63,035 nucleotides of DNA from Caulobacter sp. GTDB taxonomy: Bacteria; Pseudomonadota; Alphaproteobacteria; Caulobacterales; Caulobacteraceae. The DNA lies in contig JAQGIK010000073.1 in assembly GCA_028291265.1 (NCBI GenBank), positions 1 to 63,035 of the forward strand, in the 5' to 3' direction. The position numbers and the translations under genes were made by a program. The notes under the pieces were generated by a model that was not told the origin of the DNA, made no database searches, and was given only the letters and a program-made list of their open reading frames with translations. Shown here in pieces: positions 8,658 to 19,903 of this stretch; the first letter of the stretch is position 1; the number at the start of each line of letters is the position of its first letter.

Positions 8658-9524
8658 GTGACACTTGTCGTTTGCCACTACCCCGATGACGGCGAAGATC
8701 AAATCCAAGTGTGGGCCGACACGCGCATATCTGGACCTGTGGGAACCCTGACGGACCATGGCCCTAAGCTATTTCAAATCCCCATTTCCGTTCGCTCACT
8801 CACCAAGAAGCTTTCATCTGCGCGGGCTCTCTATGGGTTCGCTTACGCAGGTTCATCTCTTGCTGCCATAAGCACTCACGCCGTCGCACTCTCGTGCCTG
8901 GGGTCACTTTCGGCGAAAGGAACGGCGCGTGCGCCTTCAGTCTGGGATGTGGCCGGCCTCTACCAGCGCCTGCTCCAACGGTTTTGCCGCGAGATCGCCA
9001 CAGGAGCAGACTTTTACGTCTTCGGCTTCTGTGCGCGGTCCAATCGGTATCGGATCATTCGGGGTTTCTCGAACGTGGAGGCGGGGCTTGGTCTCACCGT
9101 CTCATTGCTAGAGATGGACCTGGAGCGCGGGCGCTTCTGGGCAATGGGTTCTGGTGACCAGCGCTTTGCCAAATTTGTTGAGGAGCGTCGAGGTAGTGTT
9201 GGCGACAAAATCCAAGCGTTTGTGGCGACCGAAGTTGATCCTTCTGTGGGTGGCTACGTTCAGTCTGCTTGCTGCGATCGTTTTGGGGTTTCGCTTCCGC
9301 TTGTCGCCGTCCCGACGGGTCCAAAGACGATGGGCACCTCGTTTGTCGGCATCGATACTACGGAGATCGGCGCTGTTGGCGATCTCGACGTTGGGCGCGT
9401 CGCCATCTCGCTAGGGATGGCGCCCAGTGCGGACGATGTCTGGGAACTGACCCGACATTACGGGCGCCCGAGGCGGCAACGGCGTAGGGAGGGAGCGGGC
9501 GCACTTAACGTCAAGAGACGCTAG
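8658..9524 (+). CDS. Putative Ntn hydrolase related to proteasome beta / HslV
   Basis: 288 residues. The GTG start is immediately followed by ACA, so removal of Met would expose Thr as N-terminal nucleophile. Counting that Thr as 1, an acid lies at 20 (WADTR) and a lysine at 36 (GPKLFQ), the same 16-residue spacing as Asp17/Lys33 in proteasome beta and HslV. Further matches are LYGFAYAGSSLAA (compare the AGFAGG segment of HslV) and WAMGSGDQRFAKF, carrying the conserved GSG (Ser165 counting Met). It is longer than HslV, with about 90 extra C-terminal residues. Base composition is AT-richer than its neighbours and codon use is different, suggesting acquisition by transfer. It stands alone between SDR and hutU with no ATPase partner, so substrate and regulation are unknown. 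Assignment rests on motif spacing, not on a search. Confidence 0.7.
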   Translation: MTLVVCHYPDDGEDQIQVWADTRISGPVGTLTDHGPKLFQIPISVRSLTKKLSSARALYGFAYAGSSLAAISTHAVALSCLGSLSAKGTARAPSVWDVAGLYQRLLQRFCREIATGADFYVFGFCARSNRYRIIRGFSNVEAGLGLTVSLLEMDLERGRFWAMGSGDQRFAKFVEERRGSVGDKIQAFVATEVDPSVGGYVQSACCDRFGVSLPLVAVPTGPKTMGTSFVGIDTTEIGAVGDLDVGRVAISLGMAPSADDVWELTRHYGRPRRQRRREGAGALNVKRR

Positions 9525-9547
9525 TTTGTCACTCGGAGCTTGAGTCG

Positions 9548-11205
<1,658 letters not shown>

Positions 11206-11209
<4 letters not shown>

Positions 11210-12006
11210 TGGTGAGTCCACTCGATCAGGTCGGTCAGCATGGCGTCCAGCGGCCCTTGCAGGGCGGCGGCGCGGTCGGGATTCCAGACGGGAAGCTCGA
11301 GTCCGGCGGGCTCGTCCATGTAGGCCCGCTGGGCGATCTCCATCTGCAGGGCGTGCACCCCGCCGTCGGGCTGGCCGTAGTGGCGGGTGATCCAGCCGCC
11401 CTTGAAGCGGCCGTTGGTGACATGGCTGAAGCCCGAGGCGGCCATGTGCTTCTCGGCGATGGCGACCGCCCCGGTATCGGCGCTGGCCCCGCTGTTGGTG
11501 CCGAGGTTCAGGGCCGGCAGTTCGCCGTCGAACAGGCGGTCCACATGGCTGCGGATCGAATGGGCGTCGTAGACCACGATGCGCGGGTGGATCAGCCGTA
11601 GCCGGTCGATCTCGCCTTCCAGGACGTCGTGGTAGGGGGCGAAATAGCTGATCCGCCGGCGGGCGATCTCGGTCTGGCGGGGGCTGTGGCCAGGCTTGTA
11701 GAGCGGCTCGCCGTCGAAGGTGGTGTCGGGGCAGAGGCCGGTGGTCGCCTGCCCCGGATAGAGGCTCTGGCCGGAGGGATCGCGGTTCACGTCGATGGCC
11801 GTGCGCGAGATCTCGGTGCGCACGATGGTGGCGCCCAGGCGCTCGGCGAAGGCGTAGAGCTCAGGGATAAACCAGTCGGCGTCATGGATCGCCAGGTCGT
11901 GGTCGACCAGGTGCTCGGCGATCTCCGGTGGAATGACCGTGCCGGCATGGGGAATGGAGACGATCAACGGCGCCGAACCCGTGCGGACGTGGAGCCAGTC
12001 GTTCAT
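11206..12006 (-). CDS. hutG: N-formylglutamate amidohydrolase
   Basis: 266 residues. Last step of the five-step histidine pathway: N-formylglutamate to glutamate plus formate. Recognisable segments are [66 protein letters not shown] and [13 protein letters not shown]. The ATG at 12006 overlaps the hutH stop (ATGA), and its own stop overlaps hutU. The frame is open far upstream, but only this part is HutG. Its presence together with hutF shows the formiminoglutamate deiminase route rather than direct formamide release. Confidence 0.95.
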
Positions 12007-13529
12007 TCCACCATCCCCGGCAAGGCGACACCCACGGCCTTGGCCAGCGCCCCGGACTTCACCATCGCCGCCGCCGCCGCCATGTCCGGCGCGAAGAAGC
12101 GGTCGTCCTCCAGATGCGGCACCTGCGCGCGAACCAACGCCCGCACGGCCTCCAGCCCCTCGCTCGAGGTCAGGCCGGTGTGGAAGTCGCAGCCCTGCGC
12201 CGCCGCCAGAACCTCGATCGCCACCACCTGGGCGGCGTTCTCGGCCATCTCCAGCAGCCGCCGGGCCCCGTGCGCCGCCATCGACACATGGTCTTCCTGG
12301 TTGGCGCTGGTCGGAATGGAATCGACGCTGGCCGGATAGGCCCGCTGCTTGTTCTCGGAAACCAGGGCCGCCGCCGTCACCTGCGGGATCATGAAGCCGC
12401 TGTTGATGCCGGGCCGCGGCGTCAGGAAGGCCGGCAGCCCCGACAGGGCCGGATCGACCAGCATGGCCGTGCGCCGCTCGCTCATCGAGCCGATCTCGCA
12501 GACCGCCATGGCCAGCATGTCGGCGGCGAAGGCCACCGGCTCGGCGTGGAAGTTGCCGCCGCTGATCGCCTCGCCGGTCTCGGTGAAGATCAGCGGATTG
12601 TCGGTCACCCCGCCGGCCTCGATGCCCAGGGTCGTCGCCGCCTGCCGGCCGAGGTCGAGCACCGCCCCCATCACCTGCGGCTGGCAGCGCAGGCAGTAGG
12701 GGTCCTGGACCTTCTCGCAGCCCAGGTGGCTGACCTGGATGGCGCTGCCGCTCAGCAGGGTCCGCCAGGCCGCCGCCGTCTCCGCCTGGCCGCGATGGCC
12801 GCGCAGGGCGTGGATGCGGGCGTCGAACGGACAGACCGAACCCTTGGCCGCCTCGACCGACAAGGCCCCGGCCACCATCGCCGCCTGGAACACCCGCTCG
12901 ATGCGGAACAGGCCGGCCAGCGCGCAGGCCGTCGAAAACTGCGTGCCGTTGAGCAGGGCCAGGCCCTCCTTGGGCCCCAGCACCAGCGGCTCCAGCCCGA
13001 CCCGGGCCAGGGCCTGCCCGGCCGGCATCCGCACCCCGGCCACAAAGGCCTCGCCGACCCCGATCATCGTCGCGGCCATGTGCGACAGCGGCGCCAGGTC
13101 GCCCGACGCCCCGACGCTGCCCTGTTTCGGGATCAGCGGCAGGCAGTCGCGGGCCAGCAGCGCCAGGATCATCTCCACCGTCGCCGGCGCCACGCCGGAA
13201 GCGCCGCGCCCGAGGCTGGCCGCCTTCAGCGCCAGCATCAGCCGCACCACCTCGGCCTCCAGCGGCTCGCCGACCCCGGCCGCATGGCTGAGCACGATGT
13301 TCTGCTGCAGCCGGGCCAGATCGGCCGTCTCGATGCGGATGTTGGCCAGCTTGCCGAAGCCGGTGTTGACGCCATAGACGGCGTCGCCCTTGCCGACGAT
13401 CCGCTCGACCACGGCCGCGCTGGCGGCGATGGCCGGCCAGGCGCTGAGGGCCAGGGTTGGCGTCGCCCCCTCGAACAGCTTGCGCCAGTCGCCGAGGGTC
13501 GCCTCGCCGGGGGTCAACAGTACCGTCAC
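12003..13529 (-). CDS. hutH: Histidine ammonia-lyase
   Basis: 508 residues. First step of histidine catabolism, releasing ammonia to give urocanate. The Ala-Ser-Gly triad that cyclises into the MIO electrophile is at residues 141-143 ([15 protein letters not shown]), and the active-site tyrosine lies in [11 protein letters not shown] near 52. The GTG start at 13529 overlaps the hutI stop as GTGA; a longer start would run into hutI. The C-terminal half has [32 protein letters not shown] and [10 protein letters not shown], all typical. Confidence 0.97.
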   Translation of the reverse strand: MTVLLTPGEATLGDWRKLFEGATPTLALSAWPAIAASAAVVERIVGKGDAVYGVNTGFGKLANIRIETADLARLQQNIVLSHAAGVGEPLEAEVVRLMLALKAASLGRGASGVAPATVEMILALLARDCLPLIPKQGSVGASGDLAPLSHMAATMIGVGEAFVAGVRMPAGQALARVGLEPLVLGPKEGLALLNGTQFSTACALAGLFRIERVFQAAMVAGALSVEAAKGSVCPFDARIHALRGHRGQAETAAAWRTLLSGSAIQVSHLGCEKVQDPYCLRCQPQVMGAVLDLGRQAATTLGIEAGGVTDNPLIFTETGEAISGGNFHAEPVAFAADMLAMAVCEIGSMSERRTAMLVDPALSGLPAFLTPRPGINSGFMIPQVTAAALVSENKQRAYPASVDSIPTSANQEDHVSMAAHGARRLLEMAENAAQVVAIEVLAAAQGCDFHTGLTSSEGLEAVRALVRAQVPHLEDDRFFAPDMAAAAAMVKSGALAKAVGVALPGMVE

Positions 13530-14728
13530 GACGGCTCTCCCTGAAACACGCGGCTGTGCAAGGAATTGCGTCCCAGCCAATAGGCCAACTCAACCGGACG
13601 CGTCGCATCCCAGATCGCCAGGTTGCAGGCCTTGCCCACCTCCAGCGACCCCATCTGGTCCCAGCGCCCGATGGCCCGGGCCGCCTCGCGGGTCACCCCG
13701 GCCAGCGCCTCGTCCACCGTCAACCCGAACAGGATCACCGCCATGTTCACCGCCGTCAGCAGCGAGGTCAGCGGCGAGCTGCCCGGATTGCAGTCGGTGG
13801 CCACGGCCATCCGCACCCCCGCCGCGCGGAGCAGCGCCACCGGCGGCTTCTCTTCGTCGCGCAGGGCGTAGAAGGCCCCCGGCAACAACACCGCCACCGT
13901 CCCCGCCGCGGCCAGCGCCCTGGCCCCCGCCGCGTTAGTCCGTTCCAGATGATCGGCGCTCAGCGCCCCGTATTCCGCCGCCAGCTGCGCCCCGCCGCCG
14001 GCCGTCCGCTGGTCGGCGTGCAGCCGCACCGGCAGGCCATGCGCCTTCGCGGCGTCGAACACCCGCCGCACCTCGTCCGGCGTGAAGGCGTTGCTCTCGC
14101 AAAAGGCGTCGACCGCGTCGGCCAGCCCGACCGCCGCCGGAATGATCTTCTCGACCACCTTGGAAACATAGGCCTCCCGGCTGTCCCGATGCTCGGGCGG
14201 CAGGGTGTGGGCCGCCAGCAGGCTGGTCGCCACGCTGACCGACCGCGCATCCTCCAGCGCCCGCGCCGCCCGCAGCATCTTCAGCTCGCTGTCGAGATCG
14301 AGCCCATAGCCCGACTTCACCTCGATGGCGGTGACCCCCTCGGCCAGCAGCCGGTCGAGCCGCTCCAGCGCCGTGGCCACCAACTCGGCCTCGCTGGCCG
14401 CCCGCGTCCTGGCCACCGTCGAGACGATGCCGCCCCCGGCCGCCGCGATGGTCTCGTAGGTCTCGCCGCGCAGCCGCATCTCGAACTCGTCGGCCCGGTC
14501 GCCGGCGAACACCAGATGGGTGTGGCAGTCGATCAGTCCGGGCGTGACCAGACGCCCCTCCAGCTCGATCACCTCGCCGGCCGTCCAGCCCTCCGGCAAC
14601 ACCGCGCCGACAAAGGCGATCCGCCCGCCGACACAGCCGACCGCACCATCCTCGACGAGGCCCAGGCCTTCCCGCGACTCGTCGAGAGTCGCCAGCCGTC
14701 CGCCACGCCAGAGCCGGTCGAAATGCAT
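13526..14728 (-). CDS. hutI: Imidazolonepropionase
   Basis: 400 residues, amidohydrolase superfamily. Opens the imidazolone ring to N-formimino-glutamate (third step). The metal-binding histidines are in [19 protein letters not shown]; further landmarks are [38 protein letters not shown] and [11 protein letters not shown]. First gene of the leftward hut transcript; its ATG lies 24 bases from the 18-bp palindrome shared with the divergent hutF. Confidence 0.97.
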   Translation of the reverse strand: MHFDRLWRGGRLATLDESREGLGLVEDGAVGCVGGRIAFVGAVLPEGWTAGEVIELEGRLVTPGLIDCHTHLVFAGDRADEFEMRLRGETYETIAAAGGGIVSTVARTRAASEAELVATALERLDRLLAEGVTAIEVKSGYGLDLDSELKMLRAARALEDARSVSVATSLLAAHTLPPEHRDSREAYVSKVVEKIIPAAVGLADAVDAFCESNAFTPDEVRRVFDAAKAHGLPVRLHADQRTAGGGAQLAAEYGALSADHLERTNAAGARALAAAGTVAVLLPGAFYALRDEEKPPVALLRAAGVRMAVATDCNPGSSPLTSLLTAVNMAVILFGLTVDEALAGVTREAARAIGRWDQMGSLEVGKACNLAIWDATRPVELAYWLGRNSLHSRVFQGEPS

Positions 14729-14751
14729 GAATCCTCCGCGAAGGCCGCCAC

Positions 14752-14769
14752 AATATGTCTAGACATATT
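14752..14769. promoter_or_regulatory. Probable HutC operator between hutI and hutF
   Basis: AATATGTCTAGACATATT is a perfect 18-bp palindrome in the 66-bp gap between the divergent hutI and hutF starts. GntR/HutC regulators bind AT-rich palindromes of this kind, and hutC is encoded in the same cluster, so autoregulated repression relieved by urocanate is the natural reading. A near-identical copy (17 of 18 bases) occurs at 34011-34028. Confidence 0.8.
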
Positions 14770-14794
14770 CATCTGGCAACCTGATCCTCCGTCC

Positions 14795-16138
14795 ATGCAG
14801 ACGACCCTGTTCCTCGACCGCGCCCTGCTTCCCGACGGCTGGTCCTCCGGCGTCCGGATCACCAGCGACGGCGGCCTGATCACCGCCGTCGAGACCGGCG
14901 CGGCCCCGGCTTCGGGCGAGGCCCGCGAGGCGCTCGGCGTCCCCGGAATCCCCAACCTGCACAGCCATGCCTTCCAGCGGGCCATGGCCGGCCTGGCCGA
15001 ACGCCGGGGCCCCGCCCAGGACAGTTTCTGGACCTGGCGCGAGGTCATGTACCGCTTCCTGGCCCGCCTGGGCCCGGGCGACGTCGAGGCCATCGCCGCC
15101 TACGCCTTCGCCGACATGCTGGAAGCCGGCTTCACCGCCGTCGCCGAGTTCCACTACCTGCACCACAGCCCGGACGGCAGTCCCTACGCCGACGTCGCCG
15201 AACTGGCCCGCCGCCACCTGAAGGCCGCCGCCGACACCGGCATCGGCGTCACCATGCTGCCGGTCTTCTACGCCCACGCCACCTTCGGCGGCGAACCGCC
15301 GACGCCTGGCCAGCGCCGCTTCATCAACGACCCGGACCGCTTCGCCCGCATCGTCGAGGCCCTGCAGGCCGACGGCGCCGTGGTCGGCGTCGCCCCCCAC
15401 TCCCTGCGCGCCGCCACCCCGGACGAACTGAAGGCCATCCTGCCCCTCGCCGATGGCCCGGTGCACATTCACGCCGCCGAACAGGTCAAGGAAGTCGAGG
15501 ACTGCCTGGCCTGGTCAGGCCAGCGCCCGGTCGAATGGTTGCTCGACCATGCCGGCGTGGACCCCAGATGGTGCCTGATCCACGCCACCCACCTGACCCC
15601 GGCCGAGACGCAGGGGCTGGCGAAATCCGGCGCTGTCGCCGGCCTCTGCCCGATCACCGAGGCCAACCTCGGCGACGGCATCTTCCCCTCGGCCGACTAC
15701 CTGGCCGCCGGCGGCCGCTTCGGGGTCGGCACCGACAGCAACATCGCCGTCGATGCCGCCGGCGAACTCCGCCAGCTCGAATACGCCCAGCGCCTGGCCT
15801 TGCGCGGCCGCAACCTGCTCTCCCAGACCGAGGGCGAAAGCACCGGCCGCGCCCTGCTCACCGGCGCCTGCCGGGGCGGCGCCCAGGCGCTGGGCCAGCC
15901 GCTCGGCGCCCTCGCCATCGGCCATCGCGCCGACGTCGTCTGCCTGGGAATGGGCCACCCGGACATGGCCGGCCGGTCCGACGATCTGGCCCTCGACACC
16001 TGGGTCTTCTCGCAAGGCCGGGCCGCCATCGCCTCGGTCTATGCCGGCGGCCGCCGCGTGGTCGAGAACGGCCGCCACATCGGCCGCGGCGCCATCGACG
16101 CCCGCTACAGCGCTATCCTGAAGGGGCTGACCGCATGA
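14795..16138 (+). CDS. hutF: Formimidoylglutamate deiminase
   Basis: 447 residues, amidohydrolase superfamily. Converts N-formimino-L-glutamate to N-formylglutamate and ammonia (fourth step). Metal-ligand motif NLHSHAFQRAMAG, then WREVMY, EFHYLHH, VHIHAAEQVKEV, CLIHATHL and GTDSNIAVDAAGELR. The ATG at 14795 is the first after the operator. The stop overlaps the hutC start (ATGA). HutF identity over other guanine-deaminase-like enzymes is supported by the hut context and the partner HutG. Confidence 0.95.
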   Translation: MQTTLFLDRALLPDGWSSGVRITSDGGLITAVETGAAPASGEAREALGVPGIPNLHSHAFQRAMAGLAERRGPAQDSFWTWREVMYRFLARLGPGDVEAIAAYAFADMLEAGFTAVAEFHYLHHSPDGSPYADVAELARRHLKAAADTGIGVTMLPVFYAHATFGGEPPTPGQRRFINDPDRFARIVEALQADGAVVGVAPHSLRAATPDELKAILPLADGPVHIHAAEQVKEVEDCLAWSGQRPVEWLLDHAGVDPRWCLIHATHLTPAETQGLAKSGAVAGLCPITEANLGDGIFPSADYLAAGGRFGVGTDSNIAVDAAGELRQLEYAQRLALRGRNLLSQTEGESTGRALLTGACRGGAQALGQPLGALAIGHRADVVCLGMGHPDMAGRSDDLALDTWVFSQGRAAIASVYAGGRRVVENGRHIGRGAIDARYSAILKGLTA

Positions 16139-16860
16139 ACCTGCCGCTGCACGAAACCATCCGCGCCCGGCTGGAGGCCGACATCCTGTCGGGCCGCCTC
16201 AAGCCGGGCGAGAAACTGCCCAACGAGACCGATCTGGCCGCCGAATGGGGCTGCGCCCGCATGACAGTGGGCCGGGCCCTGAGCGCCCTGGCCGAAGCCG
16301 GCATGGTCCAGCGCCGCAAGCGGGCCGGCACCTTCGTCGCCCGCCGCACGGTGCAGGAGACGGTGCTGGAGATCCGCGACGTCGCCGCCGACGTCCGCGC
16401 CTCCGGCCGCGACTATGCCTTCCGCCGCCTGGCCCGCCGCGAGGCCGGCGCCTCGGCCGACGAGGCCGCCGCGCTCGGCGTCCCCGAAGGCGCGCCCGTC
16501 CTGCTGGTCGTCGGCCTGCACCTGGCCGACGGCGAGCCCCATGCCCTCGAGGAGCGGCTGATCAGCCTCGACGCCGCCCCCGCCGCCGCCCGGATGCGTT
16601 TCGAGGACGAGCCGCCCGGCGCCTGGCTGCTGACGCACGTCCCCTGGACCGAGGCCGAGCACGCCATCACCGCCCTGGCCGCCGACGGCCAGACCGCCAA
16701 AAGGCTCGGGATTCCCGTCGGTTCGGCCCTGCTGTCGCTGGAGCGCAAGACCTGGCTGTCGGGCGCCTGCGTGACCGCCGCGCGCTTCCTCTACCCGGCC
16801 GGGGCGCAACGCTTCACCGCCCGCCTGCGACAGCCCGGTGGGAGACGGGAACAAGCTTAG
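16135..16860 (+). CDS. hutC: Histidine utilisation repressor, GntR family
   Basis: 241 residues. N-terminal winged HTH of the GntR family ([39 protein letters not shown]) followed by a UTRA effector domain (from about residue 90; [32 protein letters not shown]). HutC repressors respond to urocanate. Translationally coupled to hutF by a 4-base overlap, so it is expected to repress its own transcript through the palindrome at 14752-14769. Confidence 0.94.
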   Translation: MNLPLHETIRARLEADILSGRLKPGEKLPNETDLAAEWGCARMTVGRALSALAEAGMVQRRKRAGTFVARRTVQETVLEIRDVAADVRASGRDYAFRRLARREAGASADEAAALGVPEGAPVLLVVGLHLADGEPHALEERLISLDAAPAAARMRFEDEPPGAWLLTHVPWTEAEHAITALAADGQTAKRLGIPVGSALLSLERKTWLSGACVTAARFLYPAGAQRFTARLRQPGGRREQA

Positions 16861-16918
16861 GCGCGGGACGCTTTGCCTTCGCCGAGCCGTGTTCGGCCGG
16901 CCAAGAAGGACATCGCCC

Positions 16919-18223
16919 GTGACCGCCCTCTCCCGCGCCCTGATGGGCGCCTCGCTGCTGGCCCTGGCCGCCTGCGCCGGCCAGACCACCCTGCCCTCCT
17001 CCGCCACCTACGGTCCCAACCCGACCATCGTCGAGCCGCAGAAGGCGCTGATCCCGACCATCAACGCCCGCAAGGCCGTCGGCTGGCCCGGCGGCGACAA
17101 GCCGGTCGCCGCGGCCGGCCTCAAGGTCGAGGCCTTCGCCGGCGGACTCGACCATCCCCGCTGGCTCTATGTCCTGCCCAACGGCGATGTGCTGGTGGCC
17201 GAGACCAACGCCCCGCCCAAGCCCGAAGACGGCAAGGGCATCAAGGGCGCCATCATGAAGGCGGTGATGAAGGACGCCGGGGCCGCCGCCCCGACCGCCA
17301 ACCGCATCAGCCTGCTGCGTGACGCCGACGGCGACGGCGTGGCCGAAACCAGGACCGTCTTCCTCTCCGGCCTCAACTCGCCGTTCGGCATGGCCCTGGT
17401 TGGAAACACCTTCTACGTCGCCAACAGCGATGCCGTGGTCAGCTTCCCCTACACCCCCGGCGCCACCGCGATCACCGCTCCGGCCACAAAGGTCACGGAC
17501 CTGCCGGCCGGCCCGCTGAACCACCACTGGACCAAGAACATCCTCGCCAGTCCGGACGGGACCAGGCTCTACGCAACCGTCGGCTCCAACAGCAATGTCG
17601 GCGAGAACGGCCTCGACAAGGAAGAGGGCCGCGCCGCCATCTGGGAGATCGATCTCGCCAGCGGCCACAAGCGCCTGTTCGCCACCGGCCTGCGCAATCC
17701 GAACGGCATGGACTGGGAGCCGGTCTCGGGCATGTTGTGGACCGCCGTCAACGAGCGCGACGAGATCGGCCACGACCTGGTCCCCGACTACATGACCTCG
17801 GTCCGTGACGGCGGCTTCTACGGCTGGCCCTACAGCTACTGGGGCCGCGTCGACGACCGGGTCAAACCCCAGGACCCGGCCAAGGTCGCCGCCGCCCGGA
17901 CCCCCGACTACGCTCTGGGCGCCCACACTGCCTCGCTCGGCCTGGCCTTCTATCGCGGCGGGCTGTTGCCGCAGTACCGCGGCGGCGCCTTCATCGGCCA
18001 GCACGGCTCGTGGAACCGCGACCCGGTCAGCGGCTACAAGGTCGTCTTCGTCCCCTTCAGCGGCGGCAAGCCGAGCGGCCCGGCCCAGGACATCCTGACG
18101 GGCTTCCTGGACGAAAAGGTCCACACCAAGGGTCGCCCGGTCGGCGTCGCGGTCGACAAGGCCGGAGCCCTGCTGGTGGCCGACGATGTCGGCAATGTCG
18201 TCTGGCGGGTGACGCCGGGCTAG
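16919..18223 (+). CDS. PQQ-dependent sugar dehydrogenase-like lipoprotein (sorbosone dehydrogenase type), copy 1
   Basis: 434 residues. GTG start with AAGAAGGA upstream. Lipoprotein signal with lipobox LAAC, so it is anchored on the periplasmic side. The mature protein is a soluble-glucose-dehydrogenase-type propeller: [91 protein letters not shown]. Such proteins oxidise sugars or aldehydes and pass electrons to the respiratory chain if PQQ is available. No PQQ synthesis gene is in the window. A tandem paralogue follows at 18481, separated by a repeat. Confidence 0.85.
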   Translation: MTALSRALMGASLLALAACAGQTTLPSSATYGPNPTIVEPQKALIPTINARKAVGWPGGDKPVAAAGLKVEAFAGGLDHPRWLYVLPNGDVLVAETNAPPKPEDGKGIKGAIMKAVMKDAGAAAPTANRISLLRDADGDGVAETRTVFLSGLNSPFGMALVGNTFYVANSDAVVSFPYTPGATAITAPATKVTDLPAGPLNHHWTKNILASPDGTRLYATVGSNSNVGENGLDKEEGRAAIWEIDLASGHKRLFATGLRNPNGMDWEPVSGMLWTAVNERDEIGHDLVPDYMTSVRDGGFYGWPYSYWGRVDDRVKPQDPAKVAAARTPDYALGAHTASLGLAFYRGGLLPQYRGGAFIGQHGSWNRDPVSGYKVVFVPFSGGKPSGPAQDILTGFLDEKVHTKGRPVGVAVDKAGALLVADDVGNVVWRVTPG

Positions 18224-18235
18224 TCACCACCGCCT

Positions 18236-18405
18236 GTAAACCCTCTCCTTCCCACGCCTTCGGCGCGGGCCCCTTCCTCTCCCTCGCGGGAGAGGAGCTT
18301 CGGAGCGGTCACCCGTCTGCCATTGAAGGATGCCTGCAACCCGCTGGCCCTCTCCCGCGAGGGAGAGGGCCAGCCCGCGCAGCGGGTGGGAGGGAGAGGG
18401 TTTAC
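18236..18405. repeat. Dispersed inverted repeat, gene-less copy
   Basis: The left half (18236-18297) begins GTAAACCCTCTCC and the right half (about 18336-18405) ends GGAGAGGGTTTAC, each with an internal CTCTCCC/GGGAGAG hairpin. The same units occur at 31256-31318 and 31741-31802, where they bracket a DUF559 gene. It fills most of the 257-bp gap between the two sugar dehydrogenases. Confidence 0.75.
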
Positions 18406-18480
18406 GGACGCCCGACGAGAATCCCTGTTTCCACAAGCGCCAGCGGCGGCATACGCTCCCGCAAACTTCGGGGAACGCTC

Positions 18481-19842
18481 ATGAAACGCCTGCTGCTGAC
18501 CGGTCTCGCCCTGGTCGCTCTGACCGCCTGCCAGAAGCCCACGACCTCCGACGGCTCCGAAGGCTACGGGCCTGACCCGAAGATGCCGGCCGCCAGGACC
18601 ACGCCGCTGCCGACCGTCAACGCCCGCCAGGCGGTCGGCTGGGCCGCCGACGCCGCGCCCAAACCGGCCGAAGGCCTGAAGGTCGCCCGCTTCGCCGAGG
18701 GGCTGGAGCATCCGCGCTGGCTCTACGCCCTGCCCAACGGCGACATCCTGGTCTCGGAAAGCAACAGCCCGGCCCGCGAGGGCAAGGGCTTGGAGGCGAT
18801 GGTCGCCAAGAACATGATGAAAAAGGCCGGCGCCGCCGTGCCCAGTCCCAACCGCATCACCCTGCTGCGCGACGCCGACGGCGATGGCGTCGCCGAACTG
18901 AAGGTCCCCTTCATCACCGGGCTCAATTCGCCCTCGGGCATGGTGCTGGTCGGCAAGCAGCTGTTCGTCGCCAACACCGACAGCGTGGTGGTGTTCGACT
19001 ACGCCGAGGGCGCGACAAAGATCGAGGGGGCCGGCAAGAAGATCGCCGACATCCCGGCCGCCGGCTCCAACGGCCACTGGGCTCGCAACATCATCGCCAG
19101 GCCGGACGGGTCAAAGCTCTACGTCGGCGTCGGCTCGTCCACCAACATCGCCGACGAGGGCCTCGACATCGAAAAGGAACGCGCCTCGATCCTCGAAATG
19201 AACCTCGACGGCTCCGGCCGCCGGGAGTTCGCCTCGGGCCTGCGCAATCCCAACGGCATGGAATTCTATCCGGGCTACGCCTACCCGGGGAACGGCGCCC
19301 TGTGGGTGGCGGTCAACGAGCGTGACATGATCGGCCAGGACACGCCGCCCGACTATCTGACGGTGGTCCAGGACGGCGGCTTCTACGGCTGGCCGTGGAG
19401 CTACTGGGGTCAGAACGCCGACGACCGCGTCAAGCCGGCCAACCCAATGATGGTCGCCAAGGCGATCAAGCCGACCTACGGCCTCGGCGCCCACACCGCC
19501 TCGCTCGGCATCCACTTCTATCGGGGCCAACTGCTGCCGGTGAATTTCCGCAGCGGCGTCTACGTCGCCCAGCACGGCAGCTGGAACCGCGACCCGCCCA
19601 GCGGCTACCGGGTGATCTTCGTGCGGGACACCGACGACACCACCTACGTGACCTCGCCGCCTGGCGGCGTGGCCTTCCGGCCCGGCGGCGCGCCGGTGGT
19701 CATCCTCGACGGCTTCCTCAACGACAAGAAGGAAGCGCAAGGCCGCCCGGTGGCCATCGTCGAGGACAAGGCCGGCGCCCTGCTGGTCTCCGACGACGTC
19801 GGCAACATCATCTGGCGCGTAACGCCCTCGGCCGTGCCGTAA
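18481..19842 (+). CDS. PQQ-dependent sugar dehydrogenase-like lipoprotein (sorbosone dehydrogenase type), copy 2
   Basis: 453 residues. ATG with lipoprotein signal ending LTAC. Closely follows copy 1 in layout: YGPDP near the N-terminus, [100 protein letters not shown] and the shared end DDVGNIIWRVTP. It contains a short insertion (about 20 residues around TDDTTYVTSPPGG) not found in copy 1. Probably a tandem duplication; whether the two copies differ in substrate cannot be told from sequence. Confidence 0.85.
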   Translation: MKRLLLTGLALVALTACQKPTTSDGSEGYGPDPKMPAARTTPLPTVNARQAVGWAADAAPKPAEGLKVARFAEGLEHPRWLYALPNGDILVSESNSPAREGKGLEAMVAKNMMKKAGAAVPSPNRITLLRDADGDGVAELKVPFITGLNSPSGMVLVGKQLFVANTDSVVVFDYAEGATKIEGAGKKIADIPAAGSNGHWARNIIARPDGSKLYVGVGSSTNIADEGLDIEKERASILEMNLDGSGRREFASGLRNPNGMEFYPGYAYPGNGALWVAVNERDMIGQDTPPDYLTVVQDGGFYGWPWSYWGQNADDRVKPANPMMVAKAIKPTYGLGAHTASLGIHFYRGQLLPVNFRSGVYVAQHGSWNRDPPSGYRVIFVRDTDDTTYVTSPPGGVAFRPGGAPVVILDGFLNDKKEAQGRPVAIVEDKAGALLVSDDVGNIIWRVTPSAVP

Positions 19843-19851
19843 GCAAGAAAA

Positions 19852-19879
19852 AGGGCCGCCGGATTGTTCCGACGGCCCT
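19852..19879 (-). terminator. Rho-independent terminator of the thiolase gene
   Basis: A 12-bp stem with one mismatch (AGGGCCGCCGGA / TCCGACGGCCCT), loop TTGT. Read leftward it is followed by TTTTTCTTGC, a proper T-run, so it terminates the thiolase transcript. It may also act on the rightward sugar dehydrogenase transcript. Confidence 0.8.
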
Positions 19880-19903
19880 CAATCTGTTCAGCGAGCTTGA
19901 AGC

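Noticed and set aside
18236..18405. CRISPR-like direct repeats
   Set aside because: The repeats are inverted hairpin units without regularly spaced unique spacers and without cas genes.
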